DNA of 64,000 nucleotides from Burkholderiaceae bacterium (GCA_023954035.1 JAMLIT010000016.1:1-64000); one strand, 5' to 3'. Positions 35,182 to 45,906 are shown, numbered from the stretch's first letter. Numbers and translations: made by a program. Notes: a model not told the origin generated them from the letters alone.

Positions 35182-36795
35182 TTATTTCAGGTCCACGCCA
35201 TAGAAGTTGTGGCGGCCAAAAGGGCTGAGTTTGAAGTCCACCACCTCTTTGCGCACCGGCTTGAGCTGCACGGCATGGGCGATGGTGAACCAGGGCGCCT
35301 GCTCCTTGAAGATCACCTGGGCCTGCTCGTACAACTTGGCGCGCTCGGCCTGGTCGGTCACGGTTTTGGCCTTGAGCACCAAATCTTCGTAGGGTTTGTA
35401 GCAGAACTTGGCAATATTGCTGCCGCTGTTGGACTGCGCCGATGCGCAACCGAGCAGGGTGTAGAGGAAGTTGTCCGGGTCGCCGTTGTCACCCGTCCAG
35501 CCCAGCATGCCCATCTGGTGCTCGCCCTCCTGCATGCGTTTGCGGTATTCGCCCCACTCGAAGGACTTGATTTCGGCCTTGACACCGATCTTGGCCAGGT
35601 CCGCCTGCATCAGCTCGGCAATGCGCTTGGCGTTGGGGTTGTATGGGCGCTGGACGGGCATGGCCCAGAGGTCGGTCGTGAACCCATTGGGCAGGCCGGC
35701 CTCTGCAAGGAGCTTTTTGGCGGCTGCAGGGTCGAACGGGTCGTCCTTGACGGCGTCGTTGTACGACCACATCGTGGGCGGAATCGGGTTCTTGGCCGCC
35801 ACACCCGTCGTCAGATAGACGCCCTCGACGATCGCCTTCTTGTCGATCGCCATGTTGATGGCCTTGCGCACGCGCACATCGTCAAACGGCTTCTTGGTGG
35901 TGTTGTAGGCCAGATAACCCACGTTCAGACCGGCCTGCTCCAGCACCTTGATGTTCGGGTCCTTGCGGATGGCTTCCAGATCGGCTGGGTTCGGGTAGGG
36001 CATGACATGGCACTCGCCCTTTTGCAGCTTGGCCCAGCGCACCGACGCGTCGGGCGTGATGGCGTAGACCAGATCATCGATCTTGGCCTTGCCGCCCCAG
36101 TAGGCGGGGAAGGCCTTGTAGCGAATCACGGCATCCTTCTGGTACTGCACAAGGTAAAACGGGCCCGTACCGATCGGGTCCTGGTCGATTTTCTCGGGCG
36201 TGCCGGCCTTGAGCATGGCGTCGGCGTATTCCTTGGACTGCACCGCCGCATAAGGCATGGCGAGGTTGGCCAGGAACGGCGCCTCGGGCTTGTTCAGCGT
36301 GATCTTGACCGTGTAATCGTCAACCTTCACGATCGACACCAGCAGCTTGGGCATGCCCATGTCGTTGAAGTACGAGTGGTTGGGGCTGGTGACCTTGTAG
36401 TAAGGGTTGTCCTCCTTCCACTGGCGCTCGAACATGAACATCACGTCGTCGGCGTTCATGTCGCGCGTGGGCTTGAAGCCCTTGTTGGTGTTGTGCCACT
36501 TCACGCCCTTGCGCAGGTGGAAGGTGTACTCCTTGCCGTCGGCAGAAATTTCCCAACGCTCTGCCAAGCCGGGGACCACCTTGGTGCCGCCGCGCTCGAA
36601 TTCCACCAGGCGGTTGTAGATGGGCTCGTTGCCGTCAAACGAGGTGCCGGTGGTATTGACACCGGGATAAAAGTTTTCTGGGCTGCCCTCCGAGCAGAAC
36701 ACCAATGTTTTGGCCGAAACAGCGCCCGCGGCCAGCAGGACGGGCAGGGCCAGCGTCGCCAGGGCGAAACGCTTTCGCGATGAACTCTTTAGCAT
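35182..36795 (-). CDS. dppA: Peptide ABC transporter substrate-binding protein (DppA-like)
   Basis: Periplasmic binding protein of family SBP_bac_5 for di- or oligopeptides. 537 residues from ATG 36795 (AGGAGA about ten bases upstream). Signal peptide ends at AVSA; mature start KTLVFCSEGSPENFYPGVNT is very close to enterobacterial DppA, and ADDVMFMFERQWKEDNPYYK, DQDPIGTGPFYLVQYQKD and PYNPNAKRIAELMQADLAKI follow. It is the last gene of dppB-C-D-F-A, just before the terminator, rather than the first as in E. coli. Confidence 0.93.
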   Translation of the reverse strand: MLKSSSRKRFALATLALPVLLAAGAVSAKTLVFCSEGSPENFYPGVNTTGTSFDGNEPIYNRLVEFERGGTKVVPGLAERWEISADGKEYTFHLRKGVKWHNTNKGFKPTRDMNADDVMFMFERQWKEDNPYYKVTSPNHSYFNDMGMPKLLVSIVKVDDYTVKITLNKPEAPFLANLAMPYAAVQSKEYADAMLKAGTPEKIDQDPIGTGPFYLVQYQKDAVIRYKAFPAYWGGKAKIDDLVYAITPDASVRWAKLQKGECHVMPYPNPADLEAIRKDPNIKVLEQAGLNVGYLAYNTTKKPFDDVRVRKAINMAIDKKAIVEGVYLTTGVAAKNPIPPTMWSYNDAVKDDPFDPAAAKKLLAEAGLPNGFTTDLWAMPVQRPYNPNAKRIAELMQADLAKIGVKAEIKSFEWGEYRKRMQEGEHQMGMLGWTGDNGDPDNFLYTLLGCASAQSNSGSNIAKFCYKPYEDLVLKAKTVTDQAERAKLYEQAQVIFKEQAPWFTIAHAVQLKPVRKEVVDFKLSPFGRHNFYGVDLK

Positions 36796-36821
36796 TTTTG
36801 GAAGTCTCCTTGAGGTAAACA

Positions 36822-37856
36822 TCAAACCGCCTGATGGGACGGTTCAGCGAGCGGCGCCGGATGGGTAACCGGCTCCAGAAAATTTTCCGCATAGTGGCAG
36901 GCCACCTGCCTGTGGTCTAGCAGACGTTGCAGCGGCCGCTCGGTGCGGCACCGTTCGGTGGCATATGGGCAGCGCGTCGAAAAAACGCAGCCGGGCGGCG
37001 GATTCAGCGGGGAAGGCAGTTCGCCATGCAAGACAATGCGTTCGCGCCGTACGCTGCCTGGCGCCACCAGCCCCGGCGTGGCCGCCAGCAGTGCCTGGGT
37101 GTAGGGGTGCAGCGGCAGGGCAAATATTTTTTGCTTCGGCCCCTGCTCTACCGCGTGACCCAGATACATCACCAGCACGTCATGCGCAATATGCCGCACC
37201 ACCGCCAGATCGTGCGAAATGAACAAGTAAGCAAGCCCCAGTTCGCGCTGCAGGTCCGCCAGCAGGTTCAGTACCTGCGCCTGAATGGACACGTCAAGCG
37301 CTGAAACCGGCTCGTCCGCCACCACCAATTGCGGGCTGAGCATGAGGGCACGGGCGATGGCGATGCGCTGGCGCTGGCCCCCGGAAAACATGTGGGGGTA
37401 GCGCTCAGCGAACTCCGGCCTCAGGCCCACCCGCTCGAGCATGGCGCGGGCGCGCTCGCGGCGCTCTTCCTTGGCAAGCTGGGTGTTGATAGCCAGTGGC
37501 GCCTCCAGCGTGGCGCCAATTTTCTTGCGCGGATTGAGGGAGCCAAACGGGTTCTGGAAAACCAGCTGCACCGTTTTTCGCAAAACCTGGCGCTCGTGCT
37601 CGGTGCTGCGCGTGACGTCCGCCGCACCGATACGCAGCTGACCGCCGCTGGGGTGCTCAATCAGCGAAACCATGCGCGCCAGCGTCGACTTGCCGCAGCC
37701 CGATTCACCCACGACAGCCAAGGTCTGGCCCGCGTGCACGTCAAAAGACACACCGCCCACCGCCTGCAACTTCGCTGGCGGTTTGAACATTCCACGGCGA
37801 ATGGTGTAAACCTGCTCAAGCTCGCGCGCCTGGACAATCGGTTCGCGTGCCGTCAT
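36822..37856 (-). CDS. dppF: Dipeptide ABC transporter ATP-binding protein DppF
   Basis: Cytosolic ATPase of the peptide importer. 344 residues from ATG 37856, overlapping the dppD stop. Walker [12 protein letters not shown], signature [14 protein letters not shown], Walker [13 protein letters not shown] and H-loop [13 protein letters not shown] are intact; the C-terminal oligopeptide extension has the cysteine cluster [15 protein letters not shown], an iron-sulfur site in this family. Confidence 0.95.
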   Translation of the reverse strand: MTAREPIVQARELEQVYTIRRGMFKPPAKLQAVGGVSFDVHAGQTLAVVGESGCGKSTLARMVSLIEHPSGGQLRIGAADVTRSTEHERQVLRKTVQLVFQNPFGSLNPRKKIGATLEAPLAINTQLAKEERRERARAMLERVGLRPEFAERYPHMFSGGQRQRIAIARALMLSPQLVVADEPVSALDVSIQAQVLNLLADLQRELGLAYLFISHDLAVVRHIAHDVLVMYLGHAVEQGPKQKIFALPLHPYTQALLAATPGLVAPGSVRRERIVLHGELPSPLNPPPGCVFSTRCPYATERCRTERPLQRLLDHRQVACHYAENFLEPVTHPAPLAEPSHQAV

Positions 37857-38884
37857 GCGACCACCTCCGGAACCAATACACCGTCCGCATGACGTCTGGC
37901 ATCGCGATCGGGATCGCCCAGCGGGTAATGACAACGAACCAGACTGCCGGACGCTGCCTGGGGCGCGGGCTGCAACTCAGGGCGATCTGCCACGCAGCGA
38001 GCGGTAGCGTAGCGGCAGCGCGGAGCAAATAAACAACCCGCAGGACGGTCATACAGGCCCGGCACCACCCCAGGAATCGTAGCGAGCCGCCCGTCGGCTC
38101 CCGCCTGCTCGGGCATGGCAGCGAGCAGGGCTTCGGTGTACGGGTGCTGCGGTGCGGCAAACAGCCCGGCCACCGGCCCTTCCTCGGCCACCTGGCCGGC
38201 ATACATCACGGCCACGCGGTGCGCCATCTCTTGCACGACGCCCATGTTGTGCGTAATGAGCACCAGCGCCATGCCGCGCTCGCGCTGCAGTTCGCGCAAA
38301 AGCTCAAGAATCTGCGCCTGGATCGTGACATCCAGCGCCGTCGTGGGTTCATCGGCAATCAAGAGGCGCGGGTTGCAGGCGATGGCCATGGCGATCATCA
38401 CGCGCTGGTTCATGCCGCCCGACATCTGGTGCGGATAATCGGACATGCGCGACGCTGCAGCCGGGATGCCTACTTTTTCGAGCAGAAAAATGGCGCGCTC
38501 GCGGGCCTTGGGCTTGTCCAGTCCCAGATGCAGTCGCAGCGTCTCGACGAGCTGGAATCCGACAGTAAAGCAGGGGTTGAGGCTGGTGGTCGGGTCCTGA
38601 AAAATCATGGCGATGTCTTTGCCCACGAGCTTGCGTCGCTGACCGTCGGACAGGCCGAGCAGGTCCTGGCCATCGAACTGCATGTGTTCGGCGCGCACCC
38701 GGCCCGGGTAGGCAATGAGCCCCATCAGCGCCATCATGCTGACGCTCTTGCCCGAACCCGACTCGCCGACGATGCCCAGCACCTGAGCTTCCTGCACCTG
38801 CAGGCTCACGCCGTCGACGGCGTGCATCACGGCGTCCTGCGTGGGGAACGCAACGCTCAGTTGGCGAATTTCAAGCAAGGCCAT
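37853..38884 (-). CDS. dppD: Dipeptide ABC transporter ATP-binding protein DppD
   Basis: Second ATPase of the peptide importer, partner of DppF. 343 residues with Walker [19 protein letters not shown], signature [18 protein letters not shown], Walker [21 protein letters not shown] and the C-terminal cysteine cluster [15 protein letters not shown]. Lies six bases after dppC and overlaps dppF by four bases, consistent with one operon. Confidence 0.95.
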   Translation of the reverse strand: MALLEIRQLSVAFPTQDAVMHAVDGVSLQVQEAQVLGIVGESGSGKSVSMMALMGLIAYPGRVRAEHMQFDGQDLLGLSDGQRRKLVGKDIAMIFQDPTTSLNPCFTVGFQLVETLRLHLGLDKPKARERAIFLLEKVGIPAAASRMSDYPHQMSGGMNQRVMIAMAIACNPRLLIADEPTTALDVTIQAQILELLRELQRERGMALVLITHNMGVVQEMAHRVAVMYAGQVAEEGPVAGLFAAPQHPYTEALLAAMPEQAGADGRLATIPGVVPGLYDRPAGCLFAPRCRYATARCVADRPELQPAPQAASGSLVRCHYPLGDPDRDARRHADGVLVPEVVA

Positions 38885-38890
38885 GATCGG

Positions 38891-39808
38891 TCAGCGTTTG
38901 AGCTTGGGATCGAGCGCGTCGCGCAGCCCGTCGCCCAGCAGATTGAAGGCAAGCACGGCAATGACGATCATCAGTCCTGGCAAGGTCACGACCCACCAGG
39001 CCCGCATGACGAATTCGCGCGCGTCGGCCAGCATGGTTCCCCATTCGGGCGACGGCGGCTGCGCACCCAGGCCGAGGAACCCCAGCGCCGCGGCATCGAG
39101 AATGGCTGTGGACACGCCAAGCGATGCCTGCACGATCAGCGGCGCAGCGCAGTTGGGAAGCACCTCGCTGAACATCAGGCGCAAAGTGCCTGCGCCGCTG
39201 ATGCGCGCAGCCGTCACGTAGTCTTTGGAGACTTCACTGACCACGGCCGCGCGGGTAATGCGCACGTAGTGCGGTAGAACGACCACCGCCACGGCCAGCA
39301 TGGCATTGACCAGGCCGGGCCCGAGAATTGCAACGATAACGATGGCCAGCAGCAGACTGGGGAGCGTCAGGATGATGTCCATCACGCGCATGATGGCGAT
39401 CTCGATCAGACCACGGTAGAAGCCGGCGATAAGACCCAGCGTGATGCCTAGCATCAGGGCAATCAAAACCACCACGGCGCCGATCGAGAGCGACAGGCGC
39501 GAGCCATGAATCAGGCGCGAGAGAATGTCACGGCCAATGGCATCGGTCCCCAGAAGGTAGGTGGACGACCCCCCCTCCTGCCAGGCCGGGGGCACCAGAA
39601 AGGCGTCGCTGTTGGTCTGGAAGGGTGGATGTGGCGCGATCCAGGGCGCAAACAACGCGAGCAGCAACAGGGCGCACACGACCACCAGACCAAACACCGC
39701 CCCCTTATTGGCGGAAAAAGCGCGCCAGAACTCGACGAATGGTGTGGGCGGGGCGGGCGGGGCGGACGCAGCCGTGACCATGCGCGGAGAAACCATGGAA
39801 GTTTTCAT
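38891..39808 (-). CDS. dppC: Dipeptide ABC transporter permease DppC
   Basis: Inner-membrane permease with six predicted membrane segments, 305 residues. The N-terminal cytosolic part is Pro/Ala-rich (AASAPPAPPTP), then the OppC-type TM1 region FSANKGAVFGLVVVCALLLL, GTDAIGRDILSRLIHGSRLS and the ATPase-contacting EAA loop AAALGFLGLGAQPPSPEWG. Starts directly at the dppB stop. Confidence 0.94.
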   Translation of the reverse strand: MKTSMVSPRMVTAASAPPAPPTPFVEFWRAFSANKGAVFGLVVVCALLLLALFAPWIAPHPPFQTNSDAFLVPPAWQEGGSSTYLLGTDAIGRDILSRLIHGSRLSLSIGAVVVLIALMLGITLGLIAGFYRGLIEIAIMRVMDIILTLPSLLLAIVIVAILGPGLVNAMLAVAVVVLPHYVRITRAAVVSEVSKDYVTAARISGAGTLRLMFSEVLPNCAAPLIVQASLGVSTAILDAAALGFLGLGAQPPSPEWGTMLADAREFVMRAWWVVTLPGLMIVIAVLAFNLLGDGLRDALDPKLKR

Positions 39809-39809
39809 T

Positions 39810-40820
39810 TCAGCGGGCGACGCGGATTCGGGGATTGATGATGCCGTAAGTCAGATCCACCAGCAGGTTCACCAGCATGACGACTGCGCCCAGCAGCAGC
39901 ATGCCGCCTTGAAGCACTGGATAGTCGCGCCGGTTGATGGCCTCGATCAGCCATTTACCCACTCCCGGCCATGAGAAGATCGTCTCGGTCAGGATGGCTC
40001 CGGTAAACAGCACGCCCACTTGCAAGCCAATCACCGTGACCACGGGAATCAGGGCATTGCGCAGCGCATGCACCGCCACCACGCGAAACGGTGCCAAGCC
40101 TTTCGCACGTGCGGTGCGGATGTAATCCTCGCCCAGCACTTCGAGCATGGCCGAGCGCGTCATGCGCGCCACCACCGCCAGCGGGTTCGTACCGAGCACG
40201 ATGGCCGGCAGAATGAGATGCTGTAGCGCCGAGAAGAATGCGCCTTTTTCCTCGCTCATGAGCGCATCGATGAGCAGAAAACCCGTCACCGGCTCGACGT
40301 AATGCATCACGTCGAGACGCCCCGAGACAGGCGTCAGGCCCAGGTAGACGGAGAACAGCATGATGAGGAGCAGCCCCCACCAAAAGATGGGCATCGAGTA
40401 GCCCGTCAGCGAGACGGTCATCACCCCGTGATCGAACCAGGAATTGCGCTTGACCGCGGCAATGATTCCCGCCGGAAGACCCAGAAAAAGCGCAAAAAGA
40501 ATGGCGCAGACAGCCAGTTCCACCGTGGCGGGAAACAGTGCCAGAAACTCTTCGAGCACTGGCACCTGGGTGATGATGGATTTGCCCAGATCACCTTGCA
40601 AAACCCGCGAGATATAGATTCCGTACTGTGTGAGTACCGGCTTGTCCAAACCGTATTCCACCAGCAGAGCAGCATGGCGGGCCGCATCGATGCCGCGCTC
40701 GCCGGCCATGGTTTCGATGGGATCGCCCGGCACCAGCCGAATCAGGAAGAACGCGAGCAGCGTCATGCCGAAAAAGGTCGGAATGAGCAAGCTGACGCGC
40801 GTGAGGAGAAAACGCAGCAT
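39810..40820 (-). CDS. dppB: Dipeptide ABC transporter permease DppB
   Basis: Inner-membrane permease, 336 residues, six predicted membrane segments. Typical start MLRFLLTRVSLLIPTFFGMT, RLVPGDPIE and the EAA loop in RTARAKGLAPFRVVAVHALR (cytosolic, contacts DppD/F). First gene of the dpp operon; fadD lies 61 bases upstream on the same strand, so readthrough is possible. Confidence 0.95.
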   Translation of the reverse strand: MLRFLLTRVSLLIPTFFGMTLLAFFLIRLVPGDPIETMAGERGIDAARHAALLVEYGLDKPVLTQYGIYISRVLQGDLGKSIITQVPVLEEFLALFPATVELAVCAILFALFLGLPAGIIAAVKRNSWFDHGVMTVSLTGYSMPIFWWGLLLIMLFSVYLGLTPVSGRLDVMHYVEPVTGFLLIDALMSEEKGAFFSALQHLILPAIVLGTNPLAVVARMTRSAMLEVLGEDYIRTARAKGLAPFRVVAVHALRNALIPVVTVIGLQVGVLFTGAILTETIFSWPGVGKWLIEAINRRDYPVLQGGMLLLGAVVMLVNLLVDLTYGIINPRIRVAR

Positions 40821-40881
40821 CGGTCAACATGCCCCCGATAAGGGGCTATTCAGGCTGAGGGCTCCGCGCTTGTGGCACGGT

Positions 40882-42561
40882 TTACTTTTTGTCGCGCAGT
40901 TCTCGCCGAAGGATTTTGCCCACGGGCGTCTTGGGCAGTTCCTCACGGAACTCGATGACTCGGGGTTGCTTGTACCCCGTAAGATTTTCACGACAGAATT
41001 CTCGTAGTTTCGCTTCGGTCAGATCGGGTGTCTTGCGGACAACTACCAACTTGACAGCTTCGCCGGTCTTGTCGTCTGGCACCCCAACGACCGCACATTC
41101 GAGAACGCCCGGGCAGGTCGCCACCACTTCCTCGACCTCATTGGGGTACACGTTGAAGCCACTGACCAGCACCATGTCCTTCTTTCTATCGACGATGCGG
41201 AAAAACCCCCGCTCGTCCACCACGCCCACGTCGCCGGTCTTGAAATAGCCGTCATCGGTCATGACCTTGGCAGTTTCCTCAGGGCGCTGCCAGTAGCCCG
41301 CCATGACCTGCGGCCCCTTGATGGCAATCTCTCCGGGCGATCCCGGCGCGGTCACTTCCTTGCCATCGTCGTCAAGAAGCTTCATAAAGGTGCTTGGCAG
41401 GGGCACGCCAATGGTCCCGGTGAAGTCCTTGGAGGTCACCGGATTGCAGCTTGCCGACGGACTGGTCTCTGAGAGACCGTAACCCTCGCAAATCGGGCAG
41501 CCGGTCTTTTCCAGCCAGAGCTTGGCCACCGCGCTCTGCACTGCCATGCCGCCCCCGACGGACACCTTCAAATGGCTCCAGTCGACGGTATCGAACTCGG
41601 GATGGTTGGCCAATCCGTTGAAAAGCGTATTGACCGCGGGAAAGCTGTGAAAGCGCTGCTTGGACAACTCCTTGAGCACCGCCGGCAAGTCGCGCGGATT
41701 GGGAATCAGAATGGTTTTCCCGCCCGTGCGCATGCTGAGCATCATGTTCACCGTGAAGGCAAAGATGTGATAGAGCGGCAAAGCACAAATGCTGGTCGGC
41801 TGTTCGTTCGCCGGCACGCGTTCCATGACGGGCGCGTTCCAGGCTTCCGACTGCAGCACGTTGGCAATGACATTGCGATGCAGGAGCATGGCACCCTTGC
41901 TGACCCCCGTGGTGCCTCCGGTGTATTGCAGCAAGGCAATCTCGTCGGGCTTGATGTCAGGCCGCTTGAGCGTGCCGCGCGTGCCTCGCGCTATCGCATC
42001 GTTGAAACGAACCGAGCCAGGCAGGCTCCACGCTGGCACCAGCTTCTTGACGTTGCGCACGACATAGTTCACCAGGGCGCCTTTGAGCAAGCCCAGCTGG
42101 TCGCCCATGGCGCAGACCACCACGTGCTTCACCGGCGTGCTGGAAATGCAGGCTTGCAAGGTGGTGGCGAAATTCTCGAGAATCACCATGGCCCTGGCGC
42201 CGGAGTCTCGCAGTTGATGCTCCAGCTCACGAGGCGTATACAGAGGGTTGACGTTCACGACGACATAGCCTGCGCGCAGCACGGCGGCCACGGCCACCGG
42301 ATACTGCGGAACGTTGGGCATCATGAGGGCCACGCGGTCGCCTTTGGCCAGGCCCAGGCTCTGCAGATAGGCTGCAAATGCGCTGCTCAAAGAATCGGTT
42401 TGCGCATAGGTGATCTCCTTGCCCATGAAGCTGTACGCCGCCTTGTGCGCATGCGTGCGGAAGGCCTCTTCCATCAATGCCACGAGCGATGGATACTGCC
42501 CCGGATCGATGTCAGCAGGCACGCCGGGCGGGTAGCTCTTGAGCCAAATGCGGTCGGTCAT
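40882..42561 (-). CDS. fadD: Long-chain fatty acid-CoA ligase
   Basis: Activates fatty acids to acyl-CoA via an acyl-adenylate; soluble or membrane-associated. 559 residues. AMP-binding motif LLQYTGGTTGVSKGAMLLHR near 210 and the FadD motif region DGYFKTGDVGVVDERGFFRI with DRKKDMVLVSGFNVYPNEVE are intact, and the C-terminal catalytic lysine in ELPKTPVGKILRRELRDKK. ATG 42561 chosen; a TTG two codons earlier is possible. Confidence 0.93.
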   Translation of the reverse strand: MTDRIWLKSYPPGVPADIDPGQYPSLVALMEEAFRTHAHKAAYSFMGKEITYAQTDSLSSAFAAYLQSLGLAKGDRVALMMPNVPQYPVAVAAVLRAGYVVVNVNPLYTPRELEHQLRDSGARAMVILENFATTLQACISSTPVKHVVVCAMGDQLGLLKGALVNYVVRNVKKLVPAWSLPGSVRFNDAIARGTRGTLKRPDIKPDEIALLQYTGGTTGVSKGAMLLHRNVIANVLQSEAWNAPVMERVPANEQPTSICALPLYHIFAFTVNMMLSMRTGGKTILIPNPRDLPAVLKELSKQRFHSFPAVNTLFNGLANHPEFDTVDWSHLKVSVGGGMAVQSAVAKLWLEKTGCPICEGYGLSETSPSASCNPVTSKDFTGTIGVPLPSTFMKLLDDDGKEVTAPGSPGEIAIKGPQVMAGYWQRPEETAKVMTDDGYFKTGDVGVVDERGFFRIVDRKKDMVLVSGFNVYPNEVEEVVATCPGVLECAVVGVPDDKTGEAVKLVVVRKTPDLTEAKLREFCRENLTGYKQPRVIEFREELPKTPVGKILRRELRDKK

Positions 42562-42651
42562 CTCCAATGTCTCCTGATGTGTTTTCGCGAATCTTTGATT
42601 GGGTCAAAAATTCAGCACGCCAATGCCTTTTTCTAGAGGTATGCGGCGTTG

Positions 42652-44064
42652 TCAGCTCTTGAGCGCCACCAAGACCTCGTCCAGCATTTTTTTGGCATCG
42701 CCAAACAGCATGCGGTTGTTCTCCTTGTAGAACAGCGGGTTGTCCACGCCTGCATACCCCGAAGCCATGGAACGCTTCATGACGATGGATGTTTTGGCCT
42801 TCCACACCTCAAGCACAGGCATTCCGGCGATGGGGCTGGACGGGTCTTCCAGGGCGCTCGGGTTCACGATGTCGTTGGCGCCAATCACCATCGCCACATC
42901 GGTGTCCGGGAAATCCTCATTGATCTCGTCCATCTCCATCACGATGTCGTACGGCACCTTGGCCTCGGCAAGCAAGACGTTCATGTGGCCGGGCATGCGG
43001 CCGGCAACCGGATGGATGCCAAAGCGCACGTTCACGCCCCGCTCGCGCAAGGCCTGGGTGATCTCGTAGACCGTATGCTGCGCCTGGGCCACTGCCATGC
43101 CATAGCCTGGCACGATGATGACGTTCTTGGCATCGCGCAGCATCTCGGCGGTTTCGGCGGAAGTGATGGGAACCACTTCGCCCTGAGGCTCGGCGGCATC
43201 GCCTTTGCTGGTCGACGCCCCACCGCCCGAGCCGAAGCCGCCGGCAATCACGCTGATGAAGTTGCGATTCATCGCGTTGCACATGATGTACGAAAGGATC
43301 GCCCCCGAGGATCCCACCAGGGCTCCGGTGACAATCAGCAAGTCATTGCTCAGCATGAATCCCGTCGCCGCAGCCGCCCAGCCCGAATAGCTGTTGAGCA
43401 TGGACACCACGACCGGCATGTCGGCACCGCCAATGGCCATGACCATGTGAACGCCAAGCAGCAAGGCGATTGCGGTCATCACGATCAACGGCAGCATGCC
43501 GGCCTGCACGTCGTGCGCAGCCAAAAACTGCCTGCCGAACCAGACTACCAGCAGCAAAGCCACCAGATTGAGCCAATGGCGGGCCGGCAGCAAAAGTGGT
43601 TTGCCCCCGATTTTTCCATTCAGTTTGCCGAAGGCAATCAGGGACCCGGAAAAAGTCACAGCGCCGATCAAGATGCCGATGTAAATCTCCACCTCGTGAA
43701 TGACTTTCTCAGTACCTTGTAGCGCAAGCGACGTATCGACGTAGCTGGCAAAACCTACCAGGCAGGCGGCGAGACCGACCAGGCTGTGCATCAGCGCGAC
43801 CAATTCGGGCATTTGGGTCATCTTCACGACCTTGGCCGCGTACAGGCCAATTCCGCCGCCGATGACCAGGGCGGCGACGATCCAGGCGATGCCCGCGGCG
43901 CCAACGCGCGGACCAAAGACGGTCGCCAGCACGGCCAGCGCCATGCCGATCATGCCAAACAGGTTTCCACGCCGCGAACTCTCGGGATTGGACAGACCGC
44001 CCAGGCTCAGGATGAAAAGAATGGCGGCGCCAATATAGGCCACCGTGGCAAGACTTTGGGACAT
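42652..44064 (-). CDS. pntB: NAD(P) transhydrogenase subunit beta
   Basis: Proton-translocating transhydrogenase subunit; couples hydride transfer from NADH to NADP+ with proton entry. 470 residues: N-terminal membrane segments, then the NADP(H)-binding domain III from about residue 300 with [40 protein letters not shown] and [20 protein letters not shown]. Lies 12 bases after pntA on the same strand. Confidence 0.96.
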   Translation of the reverse strand: MSQSLATVAYIGAAILFILSLGGLSNPESSRRGNLFGMIGMALAVLATVFGPRVGAAGIAWIVAALVIGGGIGLYAAKVVKMTQMPELVALMHSLVGLAACLVGFASYVDTSLALQGTEKVIHEVEIYIGILIGAVTFSGSLIAFGKLNGKIGGKPLLLPARHWLNLVALLLVVWFGRQFLAAHDVQAGMLPLIVMTAIALLLGVHMVMAIGGADMPVVVSMLNSYSGWAAAATGFMLSNDLLIVTGALVGSSGAILSYIMCNAMNRNFISVIAGGFGSGGGASTSKGDAAEPQGEVVPITSAETAEMLRDAKNVIIVPGYGMAVAQAQHTVYEITQALRERGVNVRFGIHPVAGRMPGHMNVLLAEAKVPYDIVMEMDEINEDFPDTDVAMVIGANDIVNPSALEDPSSPIAGMPVLEVWKAKTSIVMKRSMASGYAGVDNPLFYKENNRMLFGDAKKMLDEVLVALKS

Positions 44065-44076
44065 GCGCGTCTTTCC

Positions 44077-45678
44077 TTATTTGCGGAACATGGCCAGCAT
44101 GCGACGCGTCACAGCAAAGCCGCCAAACATGTTGATGGCTGTGAGCACGAGGGCAGCAAAGGCGAGCCAGAGAATCAGCCCGTCCGGACGTCCTTCGATG
44201 CCCGACTGCGGTGGCGCAATTTGCACCAGCGCGCCAATGGCGATGATGCTGGAAATGGCGTTGGTCACACTCATCAAAGGCGTGTGCAAGGCGGGCGTGA
44301 CGTTCCAAACCACCATGTAGCCAACAAAACATGCGAGCACGAACACAGTCAGATGCCCCAGAAATGCGGCAGGCGCATAAGCGCCAATGAACCACAGGAC
44401 CACGGCGGCGACGGCAAAGATGATGGCCAGATTCTTTGCCGGCAAGGGTGCGCCACGGCCATGGCTGCCCTTCTTCTCGACAGCGGGCATCGCCGCAGGC
44501 TTGGGTGCAGGCTTAGGCGCTGCCTTGAGAGGTGGCGCCGGCCAGGTAATCGCACCATCCTTCGTGACGGTCAGCCCACGGATCGCGTCATCCTCCATGT
44601 CGACGACGGCCACGCCATTCTTGGCCTTGCACAAGTCCTCGACCAGGCGCAGCAGGTTGCTGGCATACAAGGTGGACGCCTGCTTGGCCATGCGCGAGGC
44701 CAGGTCGGTGTAGCCGACAATGGTCACGCCATGGCGCTCGACGGTTTGGCCGGGCACCGTCAGCTCGCAGTTGCCTCCCTGCTCGGCTGCCATGTCCACA
44801 ATGACGCTGCCGGGCTTCATCGACTGCACCATTGCCGCAGTAATGAGTTTGGGCGCAGGTTTGCCAGGGATCAGTGCTGTGGTGATGATGATGTCTGCAT
44901 CCTTCGCCTGTTCGGCGTACATCTGGCGCTGCGCGGCCTGGAAGCCCTCGCTCATCACCTTGGCATACCCGCCGCCGCCGGCGCCGTCTTCTTCGTAGTC
45001 GACCTTGACGAACTCACCTCCGAGCGATTTGACTTGGTCCGCCACCTCGGCGCGCGTGTCGTTGGCACGCACGATGGCGCCCAGACTGGCCGCCGTACCG
45101 ATGGCAGCGAGGCCCGCCACACCGGCACCAGCGACAAACACCTTCGCCGGAGGGACCTTGCCCGCCGCCGTAATCTGGCCGTTGAAGTAGCGACCGAAGG
45201 CGTTGGCCGCCTCGATGACTGCGCGATAGCCGCTGACGCCTGCGGTGGACGTCAGCGCGTCCATCTTCTGTGCGCGGCTGAGCGTGCGCGGCAGGCTGTC
45301 GATCGCCAGCACGGTGGCCCTCTTGGCCGTGAGTTGCTGCATCAGCTCTGGGTTCTGCGCCGGCCAAATGAATCCTATGAGCGTACCGCCGTCCTGCATC
45401 AGCGCGACTTCGTCGGCGCTTGGAGGCCGCACTTTGAGCACAATGTCCGAAGCCGCCCACAGCGACGCAGCGTCGGGAAGCACGTCCGCGCCGACCGCGA
45501 GGTAACTGTCATCGCTGAAATGGGCTGCGTCGCCAGCGCCGGACTCGACGGCGACCTTGAAACCGAGCTTGATCAGTTTGCCTACTGCGTCCGGCACGGT
45601 GGCCACACGCTTCTCGCCCGGGAAAGTTTCCCTGGGCACGCCTATGCGTTGCACCACTGGACTTGGGCTTGCTTGCAT
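44077..45678 (-). CDS. pntA: NAD(P) transhydrogenase subunit alpha
   Basis: Fused alpha subunit of 533 residues: NAD(H)-binding domain I (IGVPRETFPGEKRVATVPDA at the start, VFVAGAGVAGLAAIGTAASL near 170, YTDLASRMAKQASTLYASNL near 320), an Ala/Pro/Lys-rich linker (APKPAPKPAAMPAVEKKG) and three to four C-terminal membrane helices. AGGAGG lies eight bases upstream of the ATG at 45678, fixing the start. Upstream is an inverted repeat that may be an operator. Confidence 0.95.
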   Translation of the reverse strand: MQASPSPVVQRIGVPRETFPGEKRVATVPDAVGKLIKLGFKVAVESGAGDAAHFSDDSYLAVGADVLPDAASLWAASDIVLKVRPPSADEVALMQDGGTLIGFIWPAQNPELMQQLTAKRATVLAIDSLPRTLSRAQKMDALTSTAGVSGYRAVIEAANAFGRYFNGQITAAGKVPPAKVFVAGAGVAGLAAIGTAASLGAIVRANDTRAEVADQVKSLGGEFVKVDYEEDGAGGGGYAKVMSEGFQAAQRQMYAEQAKDADIIITTALIPGKPAPKLITAAMVQSMKPGSVIVDMAAEQGGNCELTVPGQTVERHGVTIVGYTDLASRMAKQASTLYASNLLRLVEDLCKAKNGVAVVDMEDDAIRGLTVTKDGAITWPAPPLKAAPKPAPKPAAMPAVEKKGSHGRGAPLPAKNLAIIFAVAAVVLWFIGAYAPAAFLGHLTVFVLACFVGYMVVWNVTPALHTPLMSVTNAISSIIAIGALVQIAPPQSGIEGRPDGLILWLAFAALVLTAINMFGGFAVTRRMLAMFRK

Positions 45679-45755
45679 TGACTGCCTCCTCCTGGTTTTG
45701 TCTTCGTTGCACAGGCACGCCAAAGGCCTGCTGGTGCGATGGCTCCGCCGTTTAC

Positions 45756-45780
45756 CGGTCAGACGCGGGCTGGCTGACCG
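45756..45780. promoter_or_regulatory. Inverted repeat upstream of pntA
   Basis: CGGTCAG (45756-45762) and CTGACCG (45774-45780), perfect seven-base arms with an eleven-base spacer, about 78 bases upstream of the pntA ATG. The spacing fits LysR-type or other dimeric regulators. The regulator is unknown. Confidence 0.5.
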
Positions 45781-45850
45781 CGAGCTTACATGAAGAACAT
45801 TCGTCTTCTATCGCCAACAAGACATCTTTGCTTAGAGAGGCACCCCAAAA

Positions 45851-45879
45851 TGCAAAAGCCGGCAGCACGGGGCTGCCGG
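45851..45879 (-). terminator. Rho-independent terminator of fba
   Basis: On the minus strand CCGGCAGC and GCTGCCGG (plus-strand 45871-45878 and 45859-45866) around a four-base loop, followed by CTTTTGCATTTT. It lies about 28 bases after the fba stop and separates fba from pntA. Confidence 0.88.
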
Positions 45880-45906
45880 TCGGGGTGCGTCGCGCTGGCG
45901 TATGTT

